The notes: generated from the letters alone by a model not told the origin. DNA of 64,000 bases from Anaerolineae bacterium (GCA_023382535.1 JAHDWA010000045.1:1-64000); one strand, 5' to 3'; counted from the stretch's first letter, positions 51,211-60,774 are shown. Translations and numbers: made by a program.

Positions 51211-52758
51211 TCATCCCTCTAAATAATCCAACAGCCGCCGCACGCCGAGGGGAATCAAATCCCCGGCGACGCCGGAACCTCGTAAGTCCATCCCGACCAG
51301 GAAGCAGTTTTGCACCGGCGTGACCGGGTCGAGGCGGTTGTCGCCAATCTGGCCAAAAGTCTGGCCGGACTCGGTACCGGGCCAGGCCCCGGTGAAAAAC
51401 ATGGGCACGCTCCACTCGACCACGTCATCAAAACCAGGGAATAGGTCGCGCAGGTCGGCCAGGGCGAGTTCGAGTTCGGCGGTACGGTCCGCGCTGTAGG
51501 TCGGAAAAAAGGCGTCGAACAGGTGCAGCCCGTTTTTGGAAAGGTTGGGGTCCAGCAGCGTCGGCGAGAAGATTCCGACCACCCGGCGGCAGCAGGGGGT
51601 CATGGTGATGGGGGCGTCGGTAAAGAGTGGTTCGCGGGTCGCTCCAAACAGGGCGGCGCACTCGACCGCTTTGAGAGTGGTGAGCCGGGCCAGGTAGTCG
51701 GGCGGCAGGTTGTCTGTACCAACCAATTGAATAAAGCGGCTGGGGCCGCCATTGTGGATGACGATTTGGCTGTGGACCTCTCGTCCATCCGCCAATCTAA
51801 TGCCTCGCGCTGACCCTCCCCCGCCCCCTCCCTGAGAGGGAGGGGAGATTAAGATTTGAGCCACGGGCGAACGGACAAAGAGTTCACCCCCGGCCTGGCG
51901 CAAGGTTTTAGTGAGTGCTCTAATGATCGCCCGGACGCCGCCGACGGGCATGGCGAAATCCTGGCCGGCTTCGCGGCCAGCCAATGTGATTTCAATGTAC
52001 TCGCTGGCGGGCATGGCTTTGCTGCTGAGGCCGGAAGCCGTGGCGGCAATGGCTTCCACGGTGGCAAGCAGGTCGGGGTCACTGCTGAAGTGGGCGATGT
52101 AATCGGCGGCGGAGATTTGGTCGAGAGGGGGGAAGGTTGGTAATTCGCCATTTGCCATTTGCTGATCTGTTGATTCGCTGACTTGGGCGCGGCCTTTGAG
52201 CACGGCTCTCAGCCAGGCTCTTCGCGCAGCGGGGGTGAGCAAATCAAACAGGCCGGTATAGTGGCGGCCATCGGGGAAACGGAGGGTGTATTGTTCGGCC
52301 AGGCCTACGTCGGCGATAGAGGTATAGGCTAACTCTATGCCCAGGCCGGCCAGGAAGCGGCCAATGTGGCTCTTGGGACCGAGATTGGTCCAGGCCCCGG
52401 TTGTTACGGCAGCGCCTTTGTAATCAAGCTCGGTGTAACGCCCGCCGGGAAAACCCAGCTTTTCGAAGACCGCCACCGAACGTCCCGCCTGAGCCAGCGC
52501 TGCGCCGGCCATCAGGCCACCGATGCCGCTGCCGATAATCACCGCATCATAAGAGTTTTTAAGACGGGGCCGGTAGGCTTTCAGGGGAAATGCCGGTTCG
52601 GGTACAAAGCAGTCGCTGGGGCAGGCGTAGACACACAGATTGCAGTCAGTACACTTATCCGGGATAACCTCCGCCCAGCCGTTGCTTTTAAGCGCATCGT
52701 AAGGGCAAACCAGCACGCAGTAGCCGCAGCCGGTGCAGCGCTCTTTGAGGAGTTGCAT
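51211..52758 (-). CDS. Ferredoxin-fused CrtI-like FAD oxidoreductase
   Basis: 515 residues. Residues 1-60 are a 2[4Fe-4S] ferredoxin: CTGCGYCVLVCP and CTDCNLCVYACP with eight Cys. From about 70 a CrtI/amine-oxidase-like flavoprotein follows: DAVIIGSGIGGLMAGAALAQAG and FEKLGFPGGRYTELDYKG, and a C-terminal FAD segment FLVGMDLRGSGVAGDLIPLG. The fusion implies electron transfer between Fe-S clusters and flavin. About residue 310 a PPSQGGGGGGS insert matches a C/G-rich repeat phrase. Substrate unknown; retinol-saturase/carotenoid-like chemistry is one possibility. Upstream of the FIST gene in the same operon. Confidence 0.88.
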   Translation of the reverse strand: MQLLKERCTGCGYCVLVCPYDALKSNGWAEVIPDKCTDCNLCVYACPSDCFVPEPAFPLKAYRPRLKNSYDAVIIGSGIGGLMAGAALAQAGRSVAVFEKLGFPGGRYTELDYKGAAVTTGAWTNLGPKSHIGRFLAGLGIELAYTSIADVGLAEQYTLRFPDGRHYTGLFDLLTPAARRAWLRAVLKGRAQVSESTDQQMANGELPTFPPLDQISAADYIAHFSSDPDLLATVEAIAATASGLSSKAMPASEYIEITLAGREAGQDFAMPVGGVRAIIRALTKTLRQAGGELFVRSPVAQILISPPSQGGGGGGSARGIRLADGREVHSQIVIHNGGPSRFIQLVGTDNLPPDYLARLTTLKAVECAALFGATREPLFTDAPITMTPCCRRVVGIFSPTLLDPNLSKNGLHLFDAFFPTYSADRTAELELALADLRDLFPGFDDVVEWSVPMFFTGAWPGTESGQTFGQIGDNRLDPVTPVQNCFLVGMDLRGSGVAGDLIPLGVRRLLDYLEG

Positions 52759-52785
52759 TCAACTCTCCAGTTATGTCAAAATATC

Positions 52786-52846
52786 GCGATACGTGTTACG
52801 TGTTACGTGGTGCGTTATACTAACGGAACACGCACCACGGACTACG
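52786..52846. repeat. ACGTGTTACGTG-family hairpin
   Basis: Words ACGTGTTACGTGTTACGTGG lead into a hairpin CGTGGTGCGT (52806-52815) / ACGCACCACG (52830-52839). It lies between nfo and the Fe-S/flavin gene and overlaps the nfo stop region. Similar in style to the phrases around mdh. Confidence 0.5.
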
Positions 52847-53687
52847 TTTTTATCAAGCTTCTCAACTTCTCCAAATTCCTAATATTATCCCCTGGATCAT
52901 CATCCACCGGCGTTTCCAGCAGAAAAGGGACGTCTTTGAGGCGCGGGTCGTTGAGAAAGTAGCCAAACGGTTCCAGGCCAATGCACCCTTCGCCGATGTG
53001 AGCATGGCGGTCTACGTGGCTGCCCAAGTCTTTTTCGGAATCGTTCAAGTGACAAACCTTGAGCCGTTCCAGGCCAATCACTCGATCAAATTCGGCCATC
53101 ATCGCCTCATAGCTTTCGGGGGTGCGAAATTCATAGCCGGCGGCCAGGGCATGGCAGGTATCGAAGCAGACGGCCAGCCGCTCGGGCTGCTGGCAGAGAC
53201 GCAGCATCTCGGCAATCTCAAAAAAGGTCACGCCCAGGTGCGAGCCTTGTCCAGCGCTAATTTCCAAGGCCGTCTTGACCCGGTAGCCGGGCAGGCGCTG
53301 GTGGGCACGATCCAGTCCTGCCGCCACTCGGGCCAGGCCGGCCTCGACGCCGCTGCCCATATGCCCGCCGGGGTGCAGCACCAAATACGGGATCTTGAGC
53401 TGCTCGCAGCGTTCCAGCTCAATGACCAGGGCGTCCATGGACTTATGCCAGATGGCGTCATCGGGGCTGGCCAGGTTCAGTAGATAGCTGGCATGGCAGA
53501 CAACAGGCAGGCCGCACGCTTGTTGCTGCTGGCAAAAGCGATCAATAACCTCCAGTTCCAACTCTTTGGCCTGCCACTGGCGGTTAGACTTGGTAAAAAT
53601 TTGAAGGGCAGTACAATCAAGCTGCTTGGCCCGGTCAAAAGCGGTATCAACCCCGCCGGAAACCGAGAGATGAGCGCCGAGTAACAT
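52842..53687 (-). CDS. nfo: Endonuclease IV (AP endonuclease)
   Basis: Nicks DNA 5' of abasic sites in base-excision repair. The 281 residues show GAHLSVSGGVDTAF, LVLHPGGHMG, ALEISAGQGSHLG, VCFDTCHALAAGY, HLNDSEKDLGSHVDRHAHIGEG and LLETPVDD, which carry the three-zinc site. Start ATG 53687 has AGGAG 9 bases upstream; the frame extends to 53735 without support. Placed next to mutY on the same strand, giving a small oxidative-damage repair block. Confidence 0.95.
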   Translation of the reverse strand: MLLGAHLSVSGGVDTAFDRAKQLDCTALQIFTKSNRQWQAKELELEVIDRFCQQQQACGLPVVCHASYLLNLASPDDAIWHKSMDALVIELERCEQLKIPYLVLHPGGHMGSGVEAGLARVAAGLDRAHQRLPGYRVKTALEISAGQGSHLGVTFFEIAEMLRLCQQPERLAVCFDTCHALAAGYEFRTPESYEAMMAEFDRVIGLERLKVCHLNDSEKDLGSHVDRHAHIGEGCIGLEPFGYFLNDPRLKDVPFLLETPVDDDPGDNIRNLEKLRSLIKT

Positions 53688-53799
53688 TAAAAGCTTCTCC
53701 TGATGGTGAGGGTTGAGCAGAATTATACCACACATCCCCCAGATAATAAGCCGGGATTTGGAGATTCTTATTATTTTTCTACCCCAAATCCGGGCAAAG

Positions 53800-54897
53800 T
53801 CATGCGGTGTTTTTGCCTCGCACAGCCGTTATAATTTTCTGATCGGTGCGAGGAAAAGGGAAAGCATCCAGTTCCTCCAAAGTGACCCAGCGCCAGTCGG
53901 CTACGCCGAGGGCCTGAGGTTGGCCGGCGATAACACGGCAGGCGAAGGCATACAGGGTGATTTTAAAGTGAGTGTAGCCATGCTTAACGGTGACAATCGG
54001 CTCGCCCACGGCGATTTCCAGGCCCAACTCCTCCTCAATCTCGCGGCGCAAACCTTCAGCCAGGGTTTCGCCGTTCTCAACTTTGCCGCCGGGAAATTCC
54101 CATAAGCCGCCCAGCATCCCCTCCGGGGGACGTTGAGCAATCAAGATTTTGTCCTGCTCCCGGATAACCGCCGCCGTCACATCATAATGGGGCAGTACTT
54201 TTTTAACGGTTTTAACCGGCAGCTCGCGTTCAAGTCCCTGCAAGCGGGCCTGGCAGAGATCGTTAAGCGGGCAGAGCAGGCATCTGGGCGTTTGCGGAAT
54301 GCAGACGGTAGCGCCCAGCTCCATCAACGCCTGAGTCCAATCGCCGGGAGAGCCGGGATCAACCAAAGCGGCAGCAATTTCCCTAAGTTGCCTGGCGGCA
54401 GGACCGCGGCCCCACTCTTCCCGAATGGCAAAAAGGCGAGCCAGGACCCGCTTGACATTACCGTCTACCGCCGGAATCACTTCGCCAAAGGCAATTGAGG
54501 CAACGGCTCCGGCCGTATAGTCGCCAAAGCCGGGCAGTGTCCGCAGTTCGGCATAGGTGGCTGGGAAGCGTCCGCCGTACCGCTCGACAATTTCAATGGC
54601 AGCGCGGTGCAGATTGCGGGCGCGGGCATAGTAGCCCAACCCTTCCCAGGCTTTCAACACATCGTTCGGAGACGCTGCTGCCAGATCAGCCAGGGTGGGA
54701 AAGCGTTCCAGAAAACGATGATAATAGGGGATGACCGTCGCCACCTGGGTTTGTTGCAGCATCACCTCCGAAATCCAGATCCGATAGGGCGAAGTTTCGT
54801 CGCGCCAGGGCAGGTCGCGCCGGTTATGGTCGTACCAGGCCAGCAGCAGGGAACGGATTGGGCCAATTTTTGAATGAATTGTTTCGGTCAGAGACAT
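53800..54897 (-). CDS. mutY: Adenine DNA glycosylase with intact C-terminal Nudix box
   Basis: MutY removes adenine opposite 8-oxoguanine. Visible are LPWRDETSPYRIWISEVMLQQTQV, WEGLGYYARARNL, the HhH LPGFGDYTAGAV, catalytic Asp in VDGNVKRVLARL and the [4Fe-4S] loop C-x6-C-x2-C-x5-C (CIPQTPRCLLCPLNDLC). The C-terminal domain contains GGKVENGETLAEGLRREIEE and ELGLEI. That is a full Nudix consensus (GX5EX7REUXEEXGU), which classical MutY C-domains lack. ATG 54897 follows a TGCTATAAT extended -10 by 10 bases. Confidence 0.95.
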   Translation of the reverse strand: MSLTETIHSKIGPIRSLLLAWYDHNRRDLPWRDETSPYRIWISEVMLQQTQVATVIPYYHRFLERFPTLADLAAASPNDVLKAWEGLGYYARARNLHRAAIEIVERYGGRFPATYAELRTLPGFGDYTAGAVASIAFGEVIPAVDGNVKRVLARLFAIREEWGRGPAARQLREIAAALVDPGSPGDWTQALMELGATVCIPQTPRCLLCPLNDLCQARLQGLERELPVKTVKKVLPHYDVTAAVIREQDKILIAQRPPEGMLGGLWEFPGGKVENGETLAEGLRREIEEELGLEIAVGEPIVTVKHGYTHFKITLYAFACRVIAGQPQALGVADWRWVTLEELDAFPFPRTDQKIITAVRGKNTA

Positions 54898-54906
54898 CAC
54901 AGGGCT

Positions 54907-54915
54907 ATTATAGCA
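54907..54915 (-). promoter_or_regulatory. Extended -10 promoter of mutY
   Basis: Minus-strand TGC-TATAAT, so close to ATG 54897 that the mRNA would be leaderless or nearly so. Confidence 0.5.
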
Positions 54916-55059
54916 TCTGTACGGAATTTTAGAGAATGAACCAAGAACGTAAAAATTGAGATTGAAAAACTGTGGATAATGTGTTAAACTGGTGACAAAT
55001 ATCACAATATTACCCTGAAGACGCCAACCACTACCTCATTCAAGAAAGGGTATTCAGCG

Positions 55060-56658
55060 ATGAACACTCACTTACCACCTCTCAATTTGGTCGTAACGGG
55101 CGGGGGCGCTGCCGGTCAGAAGATTAGAATTGAGGACCGTCCTCAAACGATCGGGCGCGCTTCCAGCAACGATATTATTATTCCCGATCCCCTATTATCT
55201 CGCCAACATGCCAGAATTAAAGCAACTTCCCATGGTTACATCATTGAGGACCTCGGCGCGGCTAATGGTATTTTTATCAATGAGGTTCGCATAACTGGCT
55301 CGGCCCTGCTGCGTCCCGGTGACACCCTGCGTTTGGGCAACACCTCATTTCAAGTGCAGATGAACCCGGCCGGTCTACACCGGGGGGCAGAGTACGATCA
55401 TACTATCATTGCCGCAGCCAGTCGCCCCCAGGTTTCAGTGGCACCGGATATGGCCACTGGGAGCAAGGCAGTCGTCTGGCTCTGGCTGGGCCTGGGGGTG
55501 ATCACTGCCCTATTGGTGGGAGCAGGGGTATTGGGCTTCTGGTATTACTCGCTCCCGGTTGCGCCGGTTGTAGCCGAGTTACCCACCCCTATGTCCACGC
55601 CTGCGTTTACCCCCACCCCTACGCCTGAACCAACCGCCACACCGGCCCCCCTCAATGTGCCGGGAATTCCGGCAGCAGCCGCCAGAGAACTGACAATTCC
55701 CCAGGGTCTGGCCAACAACATTGACCCTTTTTGCAACAAAGAAGTTGAAATTAACGCCGCTGAACCGGTTTATATCAGTTGGCAGCGCCGCCTGGCTCCG
55801 GCCAGCGGCCAAACCGATTATCTGGCTCAATGGTTAAGCTCGGCTTACTATGATATTACCCTGGAAGGCCGGCCTGTCAGCAGTATTAATTATTATCGCG
55901 ACGATGGTCCGGCGCTGGTTTGGTGGGCCGATTTAGGGCGGCTGCCACCGGGTCGCCATTATCTACGTATTATCCAATATACCAATCGCCCGATTTCAAA
56001 CGGCCTGGATATTGAACCGCTTGACGGGCAGATAGACAACTTTGGCCCTGGCCGGGCTGGCGAGGGTTTTTGCGAGATCGTCGTACCCCAGCCGACGCCC
56101 ACTGCCACTTTGACTCCCATGCCCACACCTACCTCTACCCTCACCCCCATCCCTTCGCCTACGCCTGTCCCACCTCAGCCTACTGTTCCGGCTCTACCTC
56201 CACCTACCCCTACACCTGTACCCCAGGTTGTCGTTCCACCGCCGACCCCCATTAGAGCCATGTACGAGCTGCGGTTAGGCAACCAGCATCGTTACGAGGA
56301 GCCCTGGGGTGCACCTAAAAACGGTGACCCTTGTGAAGCCGCCCGCACGGGTAATTGGGACGACAAAAACCCCAACTTTCGTGGCTTTAATGTCGAACTA
56401 CGGTTAACCAATAACTCGCCACTTAAGGTGTCAGATGAGTGGGGAGAAAATGTTCGCTTCCTCACCAATCGGGGGCAAGAGGTTAGAGCCTGTTATTACG
56501 GTTACGCCGGGGCTGGCCCGCCGCCGGAGGGAACAACTTCATTGACCTTTTTCACCGTGGTGCCCAAAGGTGATTTTGTACAGGTGATCGAGCTAAACCT
56601 GAACGGTCAGCCCAGCCGGATTTGCCTGGATGGCCGAGGGGGTTGGTCGGGTTGTTAA
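55060..56658 (+). CDS. FHA-domain membrane protein with Thr/Pro-rich stalk
   Basis: 532 residues. An N-terminal FHA domain (about 20-110) has TIGRASSNDIIIPDPLLSRQHA and the AANGIFINEVRI loop, which bind phosphothreonine peptides. A single membrane helix (about 140-165) follows, then PTPTPEPT spacers and an extracytoplasmic domain. A second spacer (PTPTATLTPMPTP) and a C-terminal domain of about 130 residues complete it. The topology puts FHA inside and the rest outside the cell, suggesting a transmembrane phospho-signalling or envelope-assembly role. ATG 55060 follows AAGAAAGGG. Confidence 0.85.
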   Translation: MNTHLPPLNLVVTGGGAAGQKIRIEDRPQTIGRASSNDIIIPDPLLSRQHARIKATSHGYIIEDLGAANGIFINEVRITGSALLRPGDTLRLGNTSFQVQMNPAGLHRGAEYDHTIIAAASRPQVSVAPDMATGSKAVVWLWLGLGVITALLVGAGVLGFWYYSLPVAPVVAELPTPMSTPAFTPTPTPEPTATPAPLNVPGIPAAAARELTIPQGLANNIDPFCNKEVEINAAEPVYISWQRRLAPASGQTDYLAQWLSSAYYDITLEGRPVSSINYYRDDGPALVWWADLGRLPPGRHYLRIIQYTNRPISNGLDIEPLDGQIDNFGPGRAGEGFCEIVVPQPTPTATLTPMPTPTSTLTPIPSPTPVPPQPTVPALPPPTPTPVPQVVVPPPTPIRAMYELRLGNQHRYEEPWGAPKNGDPCEAARTGNWDDKNPNFRGFNVELRLTNNSPLKVSDEWGENVRFLTNRGQEVRACYYGYAGAGPPPEGTTSLTFFTVVPKGDFVQVIELNLNGQPSRICLDGRGGWSGC

Positions 56659-56690
56659 GTAGAAGCTAATCATTTACCAGTTCCAACATT

Positions 56691-56921
56691 ATGTCGAATA
56701 AACAAGCGCCTACTGACTATCGTAAAACGCGCCGCGATGAGGAGCGAAAGCTGGTCATCCTGGTCATGGTGGCCCTGGTTGTTGTCGGGACCGGCCTGAT
56801 TGGCCTCATCTGGGGGGCCAATGCGGCGCTGCTCGGCGGCCTGTGCCTCGTGGGTGGAGCAGTCCTGATTGGCGGCTTATGGCTTTTGTTGGGTCTGCTT
56901 CAAAAATTAGTTGACAAATAG
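56691..56921 (+). CDS. Small two-helix membrane protein
   Basis: 76 residues: a charged N-terminus (KTRRDEERK) followed by two hydrophobic helices, the second Gly-rich. Not assigned to a family. It starts 32 bases after the FHA gene and ends 47 before the BTAD regulator, so it probably shares a transcript with one or both. Confidence 0.6.
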   Translation: MSNKQAPTDYRKTRRDEERKLVILVMVALVVVGTGLIGLIWGANAALLGGLCLVGGAVLIGGLWLLLGLLQKLVDK

Positions 56922-56968
56922 CCATAGATTGCGCTTTGAGTAACGGGCGGTTAAAATAGTCAGCACCT

Positions 56969-59900
56969 ATGTTATCCATTCGCTTGTTCGGAGCGCCGCA
57001 AATTACCTACGATCAGCGCCCGGTCACGGTCACTCGCCGCAAAAGCCGGGCGTTGCTTTATTACCTGGCCGCCCATCCGACTCCTCTCACCCGTGATCAA
57101 TTATTAGCCTTATTTTGGCCCGATCACGAGCGCCCAACGGCGCAACAGAACCTCCGGGCCACCCTCTACGGGTTACGCAAAATTTTGGGGTCGCTGCTGC
57201 TGGTAGACGAGGATACCCTGGCTCTCTCGGCCAACACCTGGATTGACTGCCGCAACTTCGAAGCGCAGCTCTCCGTTCCTACCGCCGATCTCGACCCATT
57301 GAAAGCAACCCTTGATCTTTATCGGGGCAACTTTCTGAGCGGCTTTACCTTACCCGATCTGCCTGAGTTTGATGACTGGGCCATGGTCGAGCGAGAACGC
57401 TACCATCGTTTGGCGGTAGGCGGCCTGATCCGGCTCAGCCAGTTATACGAAGCGCAGCAAAATTTTCGGGCCGGTCTGGAGACGCTGGATCAAGCCCTGG
57501 CGTTCGATCCCTTGCAGGAAGATTTGCAGCGTCTGGCCTTGCGCCTGCATTACCTGGCGGGCGACCGGGCCGGAGCCATCCGCCGCTATGAAAACTTTCG
57601 CCAGTTGTTAAGTGATGAAATGGGCGTGCCACCCATGGAGGAAACCCGCGCGCTTTACGACGCCATCATCACCGACGCCCTCAGCCAGGAAATCCAGCCT
57701 ATCTCCTCGACGCTGGCTTTGGAGAAGAGAAAATCTCGTCTCTCACCGCCGATTGCCGCTTTACCCTTTGTTGGGCGCGAAACGGAACTACAAAAACTCA
57801 ATAATCTGGCCGATGCCTCCAAACTGGTCCTGATCGAAGGCGAGCCGGGCATTGGCAAGTCGCGCTTGATGGAGCAGTTTATCCAAACGGGGTTAAAATC
57901 GGGCCTGGTCCTTATGGGGCAGGCTCGTGAGCTTGAGTCGGGCCTGCCTTACCATCCCATTATCGAGGCCCTGCAGGGAATTTTAAGCCAGCCTCATTGG
58001 CTCATCTGGCAGCGCACCCTCAATTTATCCACCCTTTGGCGGGCGGAAGCGGCTCGCCTGCTGCCCGAACTGGCTCCCGCCGGTCATGACCCGGCGGCAG
58101 TCTCCCATGCCGCCGATGAAATCCGTCTCTGGGAAGGCGTCAGCCAATTTTTGTTGGCCTTGGCCCGCCAACTGCCCTTGACCCTGGCCCTGGATGATTT
58201 GCAGTGGGCCGACTCGTCTACCCTGGGCCTGTTAGGCTATTTAATTCGGAAGGCCAGCCAACATAGCGCCCCCATCTTTTTTATTGCCGTGACCCGCCCC
58301 ATAGCGCCGCGTTCGACTCTGGCGACCTTATTAAATACGCTGCTGCGGGAAGGCCGCCTGGAACGGCTCACCCTGGACCGTCTTTCTGCCAGCGAAATTA
58401 CTCTGCTGGCTCAACACTTAAGCGGACCTGCTCAGGCAGCTCCCTTGGCCGCTTGGCTCACCCAACATTCCGAAGGCAATCCCTTTATCCTGGCCGAACT
58501 CATCCGTTACGCGCGGGAGAATAACCTGCTTTTACCCGACGGCGCCCCCAACCTGACCGGCCTGCCGGACTCGCCCATTGTGCCGCCGACAGTCTACAGC
58601 CTGATTCAGGCGCGGCTGGCCAGGCTATCCGAAGCAGATTGGCAAGTTTTGAATGCGGCGGTTGCCGTTGGCCGGGAATTTGAATTTGAAGTGGTTGCCC
58701 ACGCTGTCGCTTTGTCAGACGCAGCGGTGCTGGATAGTCTGGATACATTACAGGGGCTGGGCCTGATTCAGCCCTTGGGCGGCTCGTTGTACCGGTTTAA
58801 CCACCACCTGACAATGGAAGTGGCTTTTCAAGAGATCAGCGAGCCGCGCCACCGGCTGTTCCATCGCCGCGTGGCCGAAGCGATGGAAAACCTCTACCGG
58901 CGCCGCCTCGACTCGGTGGCCGGCCTGCTGGCCCAGCACTTTGCCGAAGGCGGCGTGCCGGAACGGGCGGCCAAATATGCTTTTCGGGCCGGACAGCTTG
59001 CGGCAGGATTGGCAGCCTGGAGCGAAGCGGCTGTTTTTTACGAGCAGGCGTTGACTGAGTCGGCGTCGCTCGGTGACCCAAGCCAACAACAGGCTATTTT
59101 GGCGGTCCTGGGCCAGGCTTGCCTGCATACTGGTCAGTTCAGCCGGGCCTCCGCAGCGTTCCGCCAGGCGCTTAACCTCGCCAAAACGGGGCAGGGTCAG
59201 GTAAACGAAGGCGTTTTGCACCTGAACTTGGCTGCGGCATTATTGATGGAAAATCGTTTTGATGAGATACTCGCCCTGGCCGAAGAAATCAACTCCACGA
59301 ATCGGCCAGAGTATGCGGCCAACGCTACCTATCTCTGCGGCGTTGCCCTCTCCCACAGCCGCTCTGACCTGGCCGGAGCCATCGCTCACATCCAAAAAGC
59401 TGAGGCTTTGCTGGATCAACCAGGCCGGGAGGCTCAGCCGGCCGAGGGGGTGGTCAGCTTGCACCAGATCAAGTTTGAATTAGGGAACATCTTTGCCCGG
59501 CGCGGCGATTTGCCCGAGGCTATCGAGCACTATCGAGAGGGACTTGAGGTGACACGCAACCTGGAAGATGACGCCGTAGTTCTGGCCCACATCCTGTTCC
59601 TTAATAATCTGGCCTATCACCTGCACTTGCTCCATGACCCGGCTGCCACCGAGTACGTGCAGCAGGGTCTGGCGCTGGCCCAAGAAAAAGGTATTCTGTC
59701 CGCTCTGCCCTACTTGTGGTCAACCCAGGGCGAAATCGCCCTGGCTCAAAATGACCTGTCTACTGCCGAACAATATTTTAATGAAGGTCTGTCGCTGGCT
59801 CAACAGTTCTCCGTCCCGGAACGCATCGCCGGCCTGACTGCAAATTTGGGCCTGGTCGCCCAACAGCGCGGCCAAAGCCGGCAGGCGCGGGATTACCTCT

Positions 59901-60091
59901 CGACAGCCCTGGCTCAAGCTGAGGAATTGAATTTGCGCTACCTGGCTGTCCAGATCCGCTTGTGGCTTGTCCCTCTTTTACCCCCAACCGAAGCGCAGGC
60001 ATATCTTGCCCCTGCCCGTTCCATTGCCGAGCAGGATGGCTACGAACGCCTGCTTGCCGAGGCCGCCCGTCTCGAAGCTGAAATAAAATAG
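56969..60091 (+). CDS. BTAD/AAA transcriptional regulator (SARP-LAL-like)
   Basis: 1040 residues. Domain order: winged-helix DNA-binding plus bacterial transcriptional activator domain (about 1-245: MLSIRLFGAPQITYD, YYLAAHPTPLTRDQLLALFWPD, NLRATLYGLRKILG), an AAA/NACHT-like ATPase (PFVGRETELQKL, P-loop EGEPGIGKSRL near 290, Walker B ALDDLQWADSS near 408) and a TPR-like C-terminal half. Such proteins activate nearby genes after ATP-dependent sensing. Nearest targets would be the YceI and dioxygenase genes downstream or the FHA gene upstream. Confidence 0.92.
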   Translation: MLSIRLFGAPQITYDQRPVTVTRRKSRALLYYLAAHPTPLTRDQLLALFWPDHERPTAQQNLRATLYGLRKILGSLLLVDEDTLALSANTWIDCRNFEAQLSVPTADLDPLKATLDLYRGNFLSGFTLPDLPEFDDWAMVERERYHRLAVGGLIRLSQLYEAQQNFRAGLETLDQALAFDPLQEDLQRLALRLHYLAGDRAGAIRRYENFRQLLSDEMGVPPMEETRALYDAIITDALSQEIQPISSTLALEKRKSRLSPPIAALPFVGRETELQKLNNLADASKLVLIEGEPGIGKSRLMEQFIQTGLKSGLVLMGQARELESGLPYHPIIEALQGILSQPHWLIWQRTLNLSTLWRAEAARLLPELAPAGHDPAAVSHAADEIRLWEGVSQFLLALARQLPLTLALDDLQWADSSTLGLLGYLIRKASQHSAPIFFIAVTRPIAPRSTLATLLNTLLREGRLERLTLDRLSASEITLLAQHLSGPAQAAPLAAWLTQHSEGNPFILAELIRYARENNLLLPDGAPNLTGLPDSPIVPPTVYSLIQARLARLSEADWQVLNAAVAVGREFEFEVVAHAVALSDAAVLDSLDTLQGLGLIQPLGGSLYRFNHHLTMEVAFQEISEPRHRLFHRRVAEAMENLYRRRLDSVAGLLAQHFAEGGVPERAAKYAFRAGQLAAGLAAWSEAAVFYEQALTESASLGDPSQQQAILAVLGQACLHTGQFSRASAAFRQALNLAKTGQGQVNEGVLHLNLAAALLMENRFDEILALAEEINSTNRPEYAANATYLCGVALSHSRSDLAGAIAHIQKAEALLDQPGREAQPAEGVVSLHQIKFELGNIFARRGDLPEAIEHYREGLEVTRNLEDDAVVLAHILFLNNLAYHLHLLHDPAATEYVQQGLALAQEKGILSALPYLWSTQGEIALAQNDLSTAEQYFNEGLSLAQQFSVPERIAGLTANLGLVAQQRGQSRQARDYLSTALAQAEELNLRYLAVQIRLWLVPLLPPTEAQAYLAPARSIAEQDGYERLLAEAARLEAEIK

Positions 60092-60161
60092 CTCCTCTAT
60101 AGTATTCCTCCTCATTTTCTCCAGGTGTTTACGTTTTGTTCACGTCCAGATTACGCCGGCC

Positions 60162-60170
60162 TGTTATGAT
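60162..60170 (+). promoter_or_regulatory. Extended -10 promoter of the first YceI gene
   Basis: TGT-TATGAT 46 bases before ATG 60217. No matching -35 at the right distance. Confidence 0.45.
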
Positions 60171-60216
60171 GAGAGCATCAATATCAAATATAATTTTTCA
60201 CTTAAGGAGATAAACA

Positions 60217-60774
60217 ATGTCTTGGCAGTTAGATAAAGCTCATTCTAGTATCAATTTTTCGGTTCGCCATATGATGATCAGCACCGTGCGCGGCCGCTTT
60301 GAAGAATTCGACGGCACGTTTGATCTGAATGAAGCCAATCCTAACCAATCAAAAATCGAGGTTGTCATCCAGACGGCCAGCATCAATACCAAAGATGCCC
60401 AGCGGGATGCTCACTTGAAATCACCCGATTTCTTCGATATCGAGCAATATCCGGTCATTACGTTCAAAAGCAAGCGCGTTGAACAATTAGACAAGCAGCA
60501 CGCTCGCCTGGTAGGCAACTTGACGATTAAAGATGTAACCAAAGAAGTGGTCCTGGACGTGGAATATGCCGGCCAGGCTAAAAGCCCGTGGGGTACGATC
60601 AATGCCGGTTTTACCGCCCAGACCAAAATCAATCGCAAGGACTGGGGTCTGACCTGGAACGTGGCTTTGGAAACCGGCGGGGTGCTGGTGAGCGATGAAG
60701 TGACCATCAGCATCGAACTGGAGATCATCAAGCAGGCCGAAGCGGCGCCCGCGCTGGAACCCGTACTGGCCTAA
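60217..60774 (+). CDS. YceI family protein (cytoplasmic form)
   Basis: 185 residues of the YceI lipocalin-like fold, known to bind isoprenoid lipids. WQLDKAHSSINFSVRHMMISTVRGRFEEFDG, SINTKDAQRDAHLKSPDFFDIEQYPVITFKS and KDWGLTWNVALETGGVLVSDEVTI are the family blocks. It has no signal peptide, unlike E. coli YceI. ATG 60217 has AAGGAG 8 bases upstream. A secreted paralogue is at 61975-62814. A polyisoprenoid link to the carotenoid block is conceivable but unproven. Confidence 0.93.
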   Translation: MSWQLDKAHSSINFSVRHMMISTVRGRFEEFDGTFDLNEANPNQSKIEVVIQTASINTKDAQRDAHLKSPDFFDIEQYPVITFKSKRVEQLDKQHARLVGNLTIKDVTKEVVLDVEYAGQAKSPWGTINAGFTAQTKINRKDWGLTWNVALETGGVLVSDEVTISIELEIIKQAEAAPALEPVLA

